In this document: positions 7,797 to 20,219 of the stretch, one piece after another
Numbering within the stretch: the first letter of the stretch is position 1
How the letters are laid out: the number at the start of each line of letters is the position of its first letter
Source: Chloroflexota bacterium
Lineage (GTDB): Bacteria > Chloroflexota > Anaerolineae > Anaerolineales > Anaerolineaceae
Assembly (NCBI GenBank): GCA_004347695.1
Contig: SLTK01000013.1
Coordinates: 1-64,000, forward strand
Direction: 5' to 3'
Length of the DNA stretch: 64,000 nucleotides
Program-made: the position numbers and the translations under genes
Notes under the pieces: generated by a model
The model's database searches: none
What the model saw: the letters and a program-made list of their open reading frames with translations, nothing else
Told to the model about the DNA's origin: nothing

Positions 7797-7840
7797 GAAA
7801 TAACTCCGGCATATGGGGATTGGCCGGAGTTATTTCTTTT
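7797..7840 (+). terminator. strong hairpin between convergent/divergent genes
   Basis: GAAATAACTCCGGC (7797-7810) pairs perfectly with GCCGGAGTTATTTC (7823-7836) around a 12-base loop, followed on the plus strand by four T. It lies immediately 3' of the VanW-family gene, so it probably stops that minus-strand transcript as well, although the T-tract is on the plus side. Confidence 0.6.
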
Positions 7841-7842
7841 AA

Positions 7843-9711
7843 TCAGTCCCCTTCGCCTTCAGGTGTTGGCAAAACCGTCCCGGGGCCATACTCATAAATC
7901 GCACGCCAGGGTTGGTAGTGGGTGTTGAATTCGTCGCTGAAATACACCTGCCCATCCCGATAAACCGTGCGGGTTACATGGACATCAGCACCGCGGGCTT
8001 CATAATCCACCTGTTTGATCTTGCCTTCCGGCAGGTCCGGGTTTTCTCGGTAGAGCGGCTCGGGCGGTTCAACCACATTGATCGGTCCGGTGGTGTCCCA
8101 TTCGACAGAGCGGCCGTCAGAGGTGGAATAAAATTTCCAGGTGATGCTGCTGGCGGCCGGATTGACATACGTCTCCATCAACAGCCAGTATGGCGTGTCG
8201 TTGGTGAATTTAAAATCGACCAGCGGCACATAAACGGTGGCATCCAGGCCGGCAAAATCCTGGTTGATTTTGTTGCCAGCCACCTTTTCGTAATAATATA
8301 CCCGATAGGCGTGTGCATGCCGCTCCACGACCGGAAAGCCGCCAAAGAAGGCCGTGCGGAAAAGCGTGGTGCTTACCTGACAGACCCCGCCGCCGACCCC
8401 TACCACGGTCTGGTCACCGACGATGATCAGCGCTTCGGCGTAGCCGTTATCCAGACTGATATCGGTTAGCTGGCTGGCCATGGAGAAGGTCTCGCCGGGG
8501 GCAATCAACAGCCCATGGAAACTCTTGGCGGCTGTCGTGATATTCTGCACGCGCTCCGGGCTGGAGCCGTAAAAGTAGGAGCTTTGGACGCTAACTGCCT
8601 CGGTTATGCCCAGGTCGGCGGCAGTGGTGGTATCCATGGCTTGCGGGTTGGTGGTGTCGAAAACCAGTGGAATGGTGTGTTGGCCGCCGGTCAGGCCTTC
8701 CTGAATGGCGGTTAAAGACGCTTGTACGTTGAGCTGCCGGCCGATAACTGCGTTTTGGATGAGGTCCAGTTGGCGGGTATCATCATTGAATATAAAGCGC
8801 GCATTCTGGGCAAAGGTTTGCAGATTGGGCGCCAGGTTACTGAGGTATTGGATCAACATTTCGGAACTGACCCCAACCTTGTAGGTTTCTGAGGCGCCGT
8901 CGCGCACCCGCTCGATGGCCAGCATCCCGGCCAGGGTGGCGGGTTCGATCACCCACGGTGCGCCGTCAGCGCTTTGGCCGTCCGGCATGGTCAGGGTAAG
9001 CGGTTGGCTGAGGATGGCGCGGGCGACTTCGGCCTGGGCGGACGGATCTAAAATGACCGGAGGCGTCTCTTTGATCACCAGTGGGACAATACCGTCCTTT
9101 AACGTCTGCACCTGGGTAGACAAGGCGATCAGTGAGGCGTCTATGTCAAGGGTTCGGCCGATTTCGCCTGAGCGGACGATCACTTCGGTACCCTGCACGC
9201 CAAGGTTGGCTTCCACAACCGGGCGGTCGATTTGACCGGAAAGACCTGCCAAATATTGGCGCGCCAGGCGTTGATCGAACACTAAGGCAGGCGCCAGGTC
9301 GGTGCCATCGAACCAGCTTTCAAATTGTGAGCCTAACCGATCGATCAAGCTACCCGAGCGACCATATTCGAAGGCGGCGGCAGCCGACGCGCCGGTGTCA
9401 AGAAATAAGCCCACTTCCCGGGGAGCTACCAACCAGGCGCTCTCTCCATCCTGTAGTAAAATGCGCCCCTTTTCAGGGAAGGTGATATTGGCTTGAATTT
9501 CGCCGGCCGCGTCAGCGGGGGACAGCCCACCGATGGATATGCCGGCTACGGTTACGCCGGGATAAACTCGGCCGCCGTACCAGAATTGAAAACCGGCGGT
9601 GAACAGACCAAAGATTAAAAAGAACGCAGCAAATCCCAGCACCAGCGACAACAGAATGTGCTCTAGGATTGGGCGTTTTTGGGTTTGAGCAGGGTAAATA
9701 GCTGTTCTCAT
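7843..9711 (-). CDS. VanW-family protein with peptidoglycan-binding-like repeats
   Basis: The protein of about 622 residues has a single N-terminal membrane anchor (about 18-45) and a large exported part. Two repeats of the PG_binding_4/YoaR type precede the VanW domain (about 385-510, with LLIAPGETFSM and GVGGGVCQVSTTLFRTAFF). A G5-like C-terminal segment follows with YEARGADVHVTRTVYRDG. Such proteins are cell-surface, cell-wall-associated factors of unclear biochemistry. The second in-frame ATG (9711) is preferred over 9717 because AGGA sits five bases upstream of it. It is transcribed away from the rRNA operon and appears monocistronic. Confidence 0.85.
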   Translation of the reverse strand: MRTAIYPAQTQKRPILEHILLSLVLGFAAFFLIFGLFTAGFQFWYGGRVYPGVTVAGISIGGLSPADAAGEIQANITFPEKGRILLQDGESAWLVAPREVGLFLDTGASAAAAFEYGRSGSLIDRLGSQFESWFDGTDLAPALVFDQRLARQYLAGLSGQIDRPVVEANLGVQGTEVIVRSGEIGRTLDIDASLIALSTQVQTLKDGIVPLVIKETPPVILDPSAQAEVARAILSQPLTLTMPDGQSADGAPWVIEPATLAGMLAIERVRDGASETYKVGVSSEMLIQYLSNLAPNLQTFAQNARFIFNDDTRQLDLIQNAVIGRQLNVQASLTAIQEGLTGGQHTIPLVFDTTNPQAMDTTTAADLGITEAVSVQSSYFYGSSPERVQNITTAAKSFHGLLIAPGETFSMASQLTDISLDNGYAEALIIVGDQTVVGVGGGVCQVSTTLFRTAFFGGFPVVERHAHAYRVYYYEKVAGNKINQDFAGLDATVYVPLVDFKFTNDTPYWLLMETYVNPAASSITWKFYSTSDGRSVEWDTTGPINVVEPPEPLYRENPDLPEGKIKQVDYEARGADVHVTRTVYRDGQVYFSDEFNTHYQPWRAIYEYGPGTVLPTPEGEGD

Positions 9712-9780
9712 AATCATCCTATTATAATGCGTGCATTAAAAATGCCAGTAAAGGTTTAATCAAACGACCGCGGAATGAGT

Positions 9781-9836
9781 CTGCATTTGAACTTCTCACC
9801 TCGAGATTTGAAATGCAGGCCTATTTTTTCAAATCT
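9781..9836. repeat. mutually exclusive hairpins between vanW-like gene and rrn promoters
   Basis: CTGCATTT (9781-9788) can pair with AAATGCAG (9811-9818), whereas AGATTTGAA (9804-9812) can pair with TTCAAATCT (9828-9836). The two stems share the middle segment and exclude each other. The stretch lies upstream of the rRNA promoters and about 70 bases upstream of the VanW-family start. No gene is visible here. Confidence 0.45.
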
Positions 9837-9982
9837 AGATCGCTTGACGCGACCTCACCCGAGTTTAGCTCATCTCAAGTTATTTAAGGAAAGACGGCGC
9901 GACAGTGAAGGAAGTTCCCGAAGAGAAATCTGAGTATGTCAGACAAACTCAGACCAATATTGGAAATTGGTCATGGAATCCC

Positions 9983-10010
9983 TTGACAAGGATTGTCGGG
10001 GGTGTATAAT
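9983..10010 (+). promoter_or_regulatory. rRNA operon promoter P1
   Basis: Consensus TTGACA (9983-9988) and TATAAT (10005-10010) are separated by 16 bases. This is the strongest of three tandem promoters in the 16S leader, about 460 bases upstream of mature 16S. Confidence 0.85.
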
Positions 10011-10132
10011 ACCGCCCGTTGCCTGAAGCATGGCAGCCCGGTTGGTCGGAAACGACGGACCGATAAAAAACGAAGAGCTTCTTCCACAAGAAACTGTCTG
10101 GGAAAAGGGCAGAAATTGAAAGCCCCAAACCC

Positions 10133-10161
10133 TTGACAACCTGTCTGAAATTCAGTAAAAT
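10133..10161 (+). promoter_or_regulatory. rRNA operon promoter P2
   Basis: TTGACA (10133-10138) and TAAAAT (10156-10161) with 17-base spacing. It is preceded by a CAAACCCTTGACAACCTG context that echoes P1. Confidence 0.75.
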
Positions 10162-10323
10162 TGAATTTCCAAACTGTGAAGTGATCTTGCCCCATGCAGA
10201 TCGGTAACAATTGAAAACAGGTTGGCAGCAAGGGGACCAGGCCTGACAAGGACGTCGAGATGATGCGCCGGTGTTGACCACAATTGCAAGGACGTGAGAC
10301 ATCGGCAATTTTATCGCCTGTCC

Positions 10324-10352
10324 TGAACAGAGGCACGAAGGCTGAGTAAAAT
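10324..10352 (+). promoter_or_regulatory. candidate rRNA operon promoter P3
   Basis: TGAACA (10324-10329) and TAAAAT (10347-10352) with 17-base spacing. The -35 box is weak, but the -10 box and its flank repeat those of P2. It lies just before the 16S processing stem. Confidence 0.45.
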
Positions 10353-10375
10353 CTGGCCCCTGGAAGCAAGCGGAA

Positions 10376-10407
10376 CCTTAACAACTGAAGAGTGATAGGA
10401 AACAAGC
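10376..10407 (+). other. 5' arm of the 16S rRNA processing stem
   Basis: This 32-base leader segment is the near-perfect reverse complement of 12073-12104 in the 16S-23S spacer, sharing ACAACTG and GTGATAGGAAAC. The two arms bracket mature 16S and would form the long duplex cut by RNase III in the pre-rRNA. About 27 of 32 positions pair. Confidence 0.8.
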
Positions 10408-10467
10408 CAAAAAGTAATGAGTTTCGTCAATCTTCCGTAAACTTTAACACCTGAAAAGGTGAAAAAT

Positions 10468-11970
<1,503 letters not shown>

Positions 11971-12123
11971 CTAAAGATATCTGAGCGAACCACCAAGGTG
12001 GCAAGCTCCAGAGCTTTAGCTCAAAATCCTTTTGTCGTCGGTAAGGCGAAAGGTCGAAACTTTGCTCTTTTAGCAAGTTTCCTATCACTTCTCAGTTGTC
12101 AAGGTCTCCTTTAACATCGATGA

Positions 12124-12197
12124 GGGCCTTTAGCTCAGTTGGTTAGAGCGCGCCTCTGATAAGGGCGAGGTCTCAGGTTCGAGCCCTGAAAGGCCCA
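12124..12197 (+). tRNA. tRNA-Ile(GAT)
   Basis: Lies in the 16S-23S spacer, with acceptor GGGCCTT/AAGGCCC, T-loop GGTTCGAGCC and anticodon GAT within CTCTGATAAGG. No CCA is encoded. This is the classic spacer tRNA. Confidence 0.96.
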
Positions 12198-12213
12198 CCT
12201 GCGTCCAGAAACC

Positions 12214-12286
12214 GGGGATGTAGCTTAGCTGGGAGAGCGCCGCCTTTGCACGGCGGAGGTCAGGGGTTCGAATCCCCTCATCTCCA
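12214..12286 (+). tRNA. tRNA-Ala(TGC)
   Basis: Second spacer tRNA, 16 bases after tRNA-Ile. Acceptor GGGGATG pairs with CATCTCC with one G-U pair, and the anticodon loop CTTTGCACG gives TGC. No CCA is encoded. Confidence 0.96.
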
Positions 12287-12568
12287 CTGACTAAGCAAGT
12301 CAAATGGAGTGTGTGTGGTAGGAAGTAAACGGCAGCAAGACTGAAAAAGAACAGGCAACACCGCTTAGTGCTTCAACGGCCCGGCGGTAAGCCGGGTCGC
12401 CGTGTGTCTTAACAAATGAGGGAAGTTGAAGGGCGCTGAGCGCTCCTGACTCCGAATGGATGTGAGGATCGCCCCGCGCTGGTCAACAGCGTAAGTTGCA
12501 CCTTAAGAATCGAATAGTATGTATGTAGGCCCAAAAAGAAAGTCAAAACAATTTCGAACTGAAGAGTT

Positions 12569-12586
12569 CTGAATTCTCCGCATCAC
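12569..12586 (+). other. 5' arm of the 23S rRNA processing stem; rest of the 302-base spacer
   Basis: This 18-base segment pairs with 15548-15565 downstream of 23S (17 of 18 positions), giving the RNase III-type stem around pre-23S. The remainder of the spacer from tRNA-Ala to 23S (12287-12568) holds a GGCCCGGCGGTAAGCCGGGTCGCC-like hairpin near 12380-12400 and otherwise no gene that I recognise. Confidence 0.75.
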
Positions 12587-12588
12587 GT

Positions 12589-15546
<2,958 letters not shown>

Positions 15547-15637
15547 TGTGATGCGGAGAACTCAGCACTTTTCTGTGAGAAATTACGCGGGACCTACTAC
15601 ATACTATTTATTCGCCCTTAACTTTTGAATAAGAAAG

Positions 15638-15759
15638 TCTCTTGGTGATCTGAGCGACAGTGGTACACCCGGCTACATCTCGAACCCGGTCGTTAAGGCT
15701 GTCAGCGCCGATGGTACTTGGAGGGTAACTTCCTGGGAGAGTAGGTCATTGCCAAGAGA
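15638..15759 (+). rRNA. rrf: 5S ribosomal RNA
   Basis: TCTCTTGG at the 5' end pairs with CCAAGAGA at the 3' end. Internal 5S signatures CATCTCGAACCCGG and GCGCCGATGGTAC are present. Six T directly follow the terminal helix (15761-15766), so the 5S closing stem may double as a terminator. Confidence 0.94.
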
Positions 15760-15798
15760 CTTTTTTAGTTTAAATACATACTGTCGGAATTAATATTC

Positions 15799-15827
15799 AT
15801 ACGGGATAACATGCTACCCCGTATTTT
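15799..15827 (+). terminator. rrn operon terminator
   Basis: ATACGGG (15799-15805) pairs with CCCGTAT (15818-15824), followed by a short T-run. It lies 40 bases after 5S and before the convergent yqeK-like gene. Confidence 0.7.
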
Positions 15828-15852
15828 GTGTTATACGCTCAAAAATGCTGAA

Positions 15853-16482
15853 TCAGACTGGAATCTGATCAAATCCCACTTCGTTTGTTCCATCTTCCAG
15901 ATATTGCAGTAGTTTCTGGCGCAGCACGAATTGACCGGGATGGGGTGCGAGCTGCATGCTCTGCAGAAATGGAATTAGCCAATCCATTAATCCCAGGGCA
16001 GCCTCGGCCATGTTCCCGGAATAAATCAAGGGCTGGAGGCGGTCGTGGGCTTCATCCCAGTCCCTGCCTGGCTCGAGAAAATCGGCAAACCGAAGGCACC
16101 AGCAAAAAACCGGAGATTGTACCTGTCCAGTGCCGATGAATGAGTGTCGAAAAATCGCCTCCAGGATCAACGGATCATCGATTCCAAGGTCATGCGCGGC
16201 GACATAAGCGCTGGCCGGGCCGTGTAAAAACAGCGGATCGCGGTCACTCGGGATGATTAATGGGAAATGGATTGCCCGGGCGATTTCAATCATTTGACCC
16301 TGGGTTAATTCTTTGCCGGCATCATGGAGCAGCCCGGCAGTTTGAGCGGTGATGGAATCCAGACCATAAATGGATGCCAATTCTTGCATCACCCGCATTA
16401 CACCCAAAGAATGCTGTAAGCGCGCAGGGGTCAGGTGGCCCGCCAAGTAGGAGATGTACGGGTCAAATTCTTTTGTCTGCAT
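15853..16482 (-). CDS. YqeK-like HD-domain hydrolase
   Basis: The protein of about 209 residues has the HD-superfamily signature: an early His in RLQHSLGVM, the metal-binding LLHDAGKEL, and LFLHGPASAYVA followed by a later His in AIFRHSFIGTG, with FADFLEPGRD near the end. This order matches YqeK, which hydrolyses diadenosine tetraphosphate to ADP in the cytoplasm. ATG 16482 is preferred because the upstream in-frame GTG at 16500 lacks a ribosome-binding site. The usual yqeK neighbours nadD and rsfS are not visible here, so it stands alone and converges on the rrn operon. Confidence 0.82.
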   Translation of the reverse strand: MQTKEFDPYISYLAGHLTPARLQHSLGVMRVMQELASIYGLDSITAQTAGLLHDAGKELTQGQMIEIARAIHFPLIIPSDRDPLFLHGPASAYVAAHDLGIDDPLILEAIFRHSFIGTGQVQSPVFCWCLRFADFLEPGRDWDEAHDRLQPLIYSGNMAEAALGLMDWLIPFLQSMQLAPHPGQFVLRQKLLQYLEDGTNEVGFDQIPV

Positions 16483-16536
16483 CTGGCCTGATTTTAGCAC
16501 CTGCGTGCGAACAGGGTTAATAAAATCAGGTCTTAT

Positions 16537-16566
16537 TTGACAATATTAACAAACCTGCGGTATAAT
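16537..16566 (+). promoter_or_regulatory. promoter of the rpsU-infA leader
   Basis: TTGACA (16537-16542) and TATAAT (16561-16566), both perfect, are spaced by 18 bases. Transcription should start near 16573, about 190 bases ahead of rpsU. Confidence 0.85.
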
Positions 16567-16572
16567 AACGTC

Positions 16573-16719
16573 TAGTAAGCGGGTTATCCCGCCTTTACAT
16601 AGCTTGTCTGTACTCGCTTGCATGATGTGGAGGTTGAATCGCTGAAAGCCCCGGGCATAACGAGGAATTGTTTTTTCGCTCTAATGTCGGCTGCAATCGC
16701 GATCTGCAGCCGTTTTTTT
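16573..16719 (+). ncRNA. leader transcript ending in an intrinsic terminator (attenuator or small RNA)
   Basis: From the promoter start at about 16573 the RNA would contain a small GCGGGTTATCCCGC hairpin, then a perfect stem CGGCTGCA (16688-16695) / TGCAGCCG (16705-16712) followed by seven T (16713-16719). The terminator precedes rpsU by about 45 bases. It is therefore either a premature terminator controlling rpsU-infA or the end of a stand-alone RNA of about 147 bases. I do not recognise a known family. A GTGGAGGTTGAATCGCTGA stretch near 16627 resembles a ribosome-binding site but leads only to a few codons. Confidence 0.5.
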
Positions 16720-16765
16720 CGTCTGCAAGCGGTTACATCCCTGACACGGAAGGGAGGTGATTGCG

Positions 16766-16963
16766 TTGCCAGTAGTAGTACTGCGACCCAATGAATCGCA
16801 GGACCAGCTTCTCAAGCGGTTCCGCAAAAAGGTAGTCAAGAGCGGTGTGCTTTCCACAGTCCGCCGAAAACGCTGGTTCATTTCAAAAAGCGAGCTGCGC
16901 CGTGTGGAGCAAAAGAAGGCGATCCGCCGAATTAAGCGCCGCCAATATTCGCGCGGCGAGTAA
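16766..16963 (+). CDS. rpsU: ribosomal protein bS21
   Basis: The 65-residue basic protein of the small subunit, involved in initiation, begins MPVVVLRPNESQDQLLKRFR and ends in an Arg/Lys-rich tail (RRIKRRQYSRGE), the usual bS21 pattern. The start is a TTG at 16766 because GGAGGTGA (16753-16760) ends five bases before it. The upstream in-frame GTG at 16757 lies inside that ribosome-binding site. It is co-directional with infA 57 bases downstream and lies behind the terminator-containing leader. Confidence 0.92.
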   Translation: MPVVVLRPNESQDQLLKRFRKKVVKSGVLSTVRRKRWFISKSELRRVEQKKAIRRIKRRQYSRGE

Positions 16964-17020
16964 GTTTGCAGGTAAGAGTTCCGGGTTGGTGATTGGCTCC
17001 ATCCGGCGAAGGAGATGATA

Positions 17021-17272
17021 ATGGCCAAAGAAGAAGATAAGATCCGTGTTGAAGGTACCATCGTAGAGGCCTTGCCTGCCACCCAGTTCAGGGTGCGCCT
17101 GGACAACGGCCACGAGGTGTTGGCCTATCTTTCCGGCCGGATGCGCAAATACTACATTCGCATCCTGTTGGGCGACCATGTTCGTGTGGAAATGTCCCCT
17201 TACGACTTAACCCGCGGGCGAATTGTGTACCGCCAACGGAAGATGGGCGAACCCGCCGCGTTGGAAGAATAA
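17021..17272 (+). CDS. infA: translation initiation factor IF-1
   Basis: The 83-residue S1/OB-fold protein has the IF-1 hallmarks: [19 protein letters not shown] at the start, [21 protein letters not shown] in the middle and [21 protein letters not shown]. It binds the 30S A site during initiation. ATG 17021 follows AAGGAG with proper spacing. The ATG two codons earlier overlaps that box. It has an extended C-terminal tail of about ten residues beyond the minimal IF-1. Placement with rpsU, away from the usual ribosomal protein cluster, is notable. Confidence 0.95.
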   Translation: MAKEEDKIRVEGTIVEALPATQFRVRLDNGHEVLAYLSGRMRKYYIRILLGDHVRVEMSPYDLTRGRIVYRQRKMGEPAALEE

Positions 17273-17306
17273 ACCTCTTCCAACTGGACTCATTTTTATC
17301 GAAACC

Positions 17307-17340
17307 AATCACCGGCTCGCAAGAACCGGTGATTTTTATT
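17307..17340 (+). terminator. rpsU-infA terminator
   Basis: AATCACCGG (17307-17315) pairs with CCGGTGATT (17326-17334), followed by a T-rich tail. It lies 35 bases after infA. Confidence 0.85.
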
Positions 17341-18350
17341 TAAATTTCGGCATATTTTGCGCCAAAATCCCGGAAGAACTGTTCCAATTGCTGTGGGTTG
17401 GGAAAATTTCTTGCGCCTGCGTGCATGATTTTATAGCCGGCGACGGCGTTGCCGCGCTGATTGGCATCCTCCAACGATAGCCCCTCGGCTGCTGCGGTGA
17501 TAAAACCGGCATTGTAGGCATCACCCGCGCCCAGGGTATCGACTACCGGGACATCGTAGGCGCGGCTGTGCAGGATCCTGCCATCCGGCAGGTACAATTC
17601 AGCGCCTGCGCTGCCTGAACGGCACACCACAACCCTCTGAGAGCCTGCCAGAGCCCTGGCGGCCGCCTGGGGGCTGGCAGCGCCTGTGACCGGCATAAGT
17701 TCGTCACTTCCCGAGCCAAACAAGATGGTACTGAGCTGGATGCCATGTTGAAGGCGCGCCAGGCAATCCGGGTCGCCAATGGCTTCGATGCGGATGTTCA
17801 GGTCCAGCGAAACCGGGATGGCTTTTTGCGCGCATTGTTCCATCAAACCAAGAATGGTATCGGCTGCCGGGTTTTCACGCAATAAGATGCCGGAGGTGTG
17901 CAGCCAGCCAACCTGATCCACCAGATCTTCCGGGAGGTCAGAGGGCGCAAGCAGGTGTTGGGAAGCATGAGTGCGCGGGACGGCGTAAGTGACCCGGTTT
18001 TTATCCTGTCCGACGACGGCAATGACCATGGATGTGGCGATATTTTCATCCAGGATCAAGAAGTGGGTATCGACGCCGGCGTGATCAAAGGCATCTTTAA
18101 GAAACCGGCCGAAATAGTCGTTGCCAACTTTTCCGGCAAACCAGGATCTTCCCCCGAGCACGGCTATGCCGTGAGCGGTGTTCGCCACGCTGCCGCCGGC
18201 TGCGATTTGGGCGCTTTTTTGTTCGGCGCTGACTGAAACGCCGCGCGCAAGCGCTGCCATAACTGACAGGGTGTCGCCGTAGGGCAAAATGATGTCCGGG
18301 CAGGCATCGCCGATCGAAAGAACAGGTTTACTCGTCTGCAGCGGTATCAA
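17340..18350 (-). CDS. PfkB/ribokinase-family carbohydrate kinase
   Basis: The 336-residue kinase has the N-terminal PfkB glycine motif (AAGGSVANTAHGIAVLGG, about 51-68) and the C-terminal signature DTLGAGDAYNAGF (about 283) with the catalytic Asp. The family phosphorylates sugars, nucleosides or related alcohols with ATP, and the substrate cannot be read from the sequence. The gene overlaps the upstream TrpF-like gene by 4 bases, so both are translated as a coupled pair. Residue pattern in the substrate lid is closer to adenosine/sugar kinases than to 6-phosphofructokinase, but that is only an impression. Confidence 0.85.
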   Translation of the reverse strand: MIPLQTSKPVLSIGDACPDIILPYGDTLSVMAALARGVSVSAEQKSAQIAAGGSVANTAHGIAVLGGRSWFAGKVGNDYFGRFLKDAFDHAGVDTHFLILDENIATSMVIAVVGQDKNRVTYAVPRTHASQHLLAPSDLPEDLVDQVGWLHTSGILLRENPAADTILGLMEQCAQKAIPVSLDLNIRIEAIGDPDCLARLQHGIQLSTILFGSGSDELMPVTGAASPQAAARALAGSQRVVVCRSGSAGAELYLPDGRILHSRAYDVPVVDTLGAGDAYNAGFITAAAEGLSLEDANQRGNAVAGYKIMHAGARNFPNPQQLEQFFRDFGAKYAEI

Positions 18351-19042
18351 ATCCCCAGTTCCTTTGCGGCTGCTTTTGCCCGTTCGATGAATAATTTGAC
18401 CAGTGCCGGGTCTTTGCGGCTGGTTCCATCAGCCAACTTGATGCTGGTCTTCGTGAAGGAATCGACTCCCCAGGGACGCACCTGCCGGATAGCATCTGCC
18501 ACATTATCGGGACCTAACCCGCCGGCTAGAATCACCTTGCAACCCAGCTTTTCCAGGCGTTGGCAGATTTCACGGCTGACCGCCCAATCGTGGACTATCC
18601 CGGCAGCTCCGATTCCGGCGATTTTGGGGTCAACCGAATCCAGGATGACCATGTCGCAGAAGCTGGCATAATGCTCGGCCTGCGCAATGGCCTCCGGGCC
18701 GGTTACCGGGATGGCCTGCAGCACTTCCAACCCGTCGTGCAGCCGCCGGGCAGTCTCTGCAAACCTGGGCGTTGCATAGAACCGGTTACCACAGACATGA
18801 ATCACGTCCGGCTTGAGCTGTTCGATGACCTGGTAGATCGGTTCAGGGTCGTCTGCCACAGTCAAAGCCACCTTTTTGGCCTGTGTGCCGATAGCCGCAA
18901 AGATTTCCTGCCCGGTCTCAAGGCTGACTTCAGCCGGCAGGTGCATATTCGTTGCTGCGGCTACACCGATGTAATCCGCGCCGGCTGCAACGCAGTCAAG
19001 CGCTTCCTGGATGGTTTGGATGGAGTAAATTTGGGTGATCAT
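18347..19042 (-). CDS. TrpF-like (phosphoribosylanthranilate isomerase-fold) protein lacking the catalytic Cys
   Basis: The 231-residue TIM-barrel protein's C-terminal half fits TrpF: a GIGAAGIVHDW loop and LAGGLGPDNVADAIRQVRP with the phosphate-binding GGL. The conserved strand-1 motif KICGLT, which holds the general-base Cys, is replaced by TQIYSIQ. The general-acid Asp equivalent (VILDS) is kept. No other trp gene is nearby. It is translationally coupled to a PfkB kinase, so it probably acts on a different phosphosugar than phosphoribosylanthranilate. Start ATG 19042. The family is sure and the reaction is unknown. Confidence 0.75.
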   Translation of the reverse strand: MITQIYSIQTIQEALDCVAAGADYIGVAAATNMHLPAEVSLETGQEIFAAIGTQAKKVALTVADDPEPIYQVIEQLKPDVIHVCGNRFYATPRFAETARRLHDGLEVLQAIPVTGPEAIAQAEHYASFCDMVILDSVDPKIAGIGAAGIVHDWAVSREICQRLEKLGCKVILAGGLGPDNVADAIRQVRPWGVDSFTKTSIKLADGTSRKDPALVKLFIERAKAAAKELGI

Positions 19043-19075
19043 TATCGTCCGGATAAGAAATGGGAGTATTAGCCA

Positions 19076-19113
19076 TTATAAAAGCAGATTCGACCTTATT
19101 CGCTCGAATCTGC
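19076..19113 (-). terminator. terminator after the DHOD-like gene
   Basis: On the minus strand GCAGATTCGA (19113-19104) pairs with TCGAATCTGC (19093-19084), followed by TTTTATAAT. It lies 27 bases beyond the stop of the DHOD-like gene and upstream of the TrpF-like gene. The TTATAATGG just after the stem may also serve as the latter's -10 box. Confidence 0.75.
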
Positions 19114-19140
19114 CTGGCAAATCGTAAAATTCGGCTGGTT

Positions 19141-20148
19141 CTAATACAGGATGCGATTATCGAAGCTCTGCAGGATTTTCATGTAGTTGGCCCGTTCAAA
19201 TGTCGACGGATTGGCGACCGAAGTCTGGCACATACTGCCAATCATTTTTTGAACAGAGCCATATTCGAACTCATCCATCCATTTTTCCAGGTCGGTCAGC
19301 ATTTCCGCGGCGCGGCCAACCCCATGTGCCAGCAGCTCAGAGGTGGTCATCGCCACATTGGCGCCTGCCATCAGCGCTTTGATAACGTCGGTTGCCTTGT
19401 GCACCCCGGTGGATAAGGCCAGATCAACTTTGACGCGCCCGCGCAGAATGGCGATCCAGCGCAACGGCAGACGCAATTCGTCTGAATTGCTCAGTACCAG
19501 GTTGGGCACGACTTCCAATGTCTCGATATCCAGATCGGGTTGGTAAAAGCGGTTGAAGAGCACCAGACTATTGGCGCCGGCGGCGCTCAACCGGGAGGCC
19601 AGGTTGGGCAGCGAGGTGAAGAATGGGCTCAATTTGACTGCCAGCGGGATTTTGATCTGGCTCTTTACCGCTCGCACCAGTTCGACATAGCCATCCTCGA
19701 CCTCGGCAGCGGTGACCGCCGGGTCGGTAGGGATATTGTAAATATTTAGCTCCAGGCCGTCCGCTCCGGCTTCCTGGATGCGTTTGGCATATTCCACCCA
19801 GCCACCGGTCGAGATGCCGTTCAGGCTGCCAATGACCGGGATCTGGACATTCTGCTTGGCCTGGTTGATCAACTCGAGGTAGCTTTCCGGGCCGATATTG
19901 TATTGCGGCATGTCGGGAAAGTAGGTTAGCGATTCGGCAAAGGATTCGGTCCCCCGGTTGAGAAAATGATCCAGTGCGCGGCTTTCGTACTCGATTTGCT
20001 CCTCGAACAGCGAATACATGACAATGGCGCTGACGCCAGCATCTTCTAAACGGCGGACGCCCCCTAATTTCTTGGAGATCGGCGAAGCGGAAGCGACTAA
20101 CGGATTCTTGAGTTTTAGACCCATGTAATTCGTAGTTAAATCAACCAT
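19141..20148 (-). CDS. dihydroorotate dehydrogenase-like protein adjacent to nifJ
   Basis: The 335-residue protein has a PyrD-like FMN barrel: [16 protein letters not shown] at the N-terminus, [29 protein letters not shown] and a late [16 protein letters not shown] phosphate-binding region. The active-site loop that in PyrD reads N-x-S/C-C-P-N is N-I-Y-N-I-P here, so the usual base Cys/Ser is absent. It lies 71 bases downstream of nifJ on the same strand and ends at a terminator, suggesting a joint operon. A role as redox partner of the oxidoreductase is inferred only from this linkage. Confidence 0.8.
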   Translation of the reverse strand: MVDLTTNYMGLKLKNPLVASASPISKKLGGVRRLEDAGVSAIVMYSLFEEQIEYESRALDHFLNRGTESFAESLTYFPDMPQYNIGPESYLELINQAKQNVQIPVIGSLNGISTGGWVEYAKRIQEAGADGLELNIYNIPTDPAVTAAEVEDGYVELVRAVKSQIKIPLAVKLSPFFTSLPNLASRLSAAGANSLVLFNRFYQPDLDIETLEVVPNLVLSNSDELRLPLRWIAILRGRVKVDLALSTGVHKATDVIKALMAGANVAMTTSELLAHGVGRAAEMLTDLEKWMDEFEYGSVQKMIGSMCQTSVANPSTFERANYMKILQSFDNRILY

Positions 20149-20219
20149 TCAGGTTTCTCCTCTCGTCAATCCGATAAGAAATGGACAGGTGGAGACATGC
20201 GCCTCCACCTGCCTGGAAA

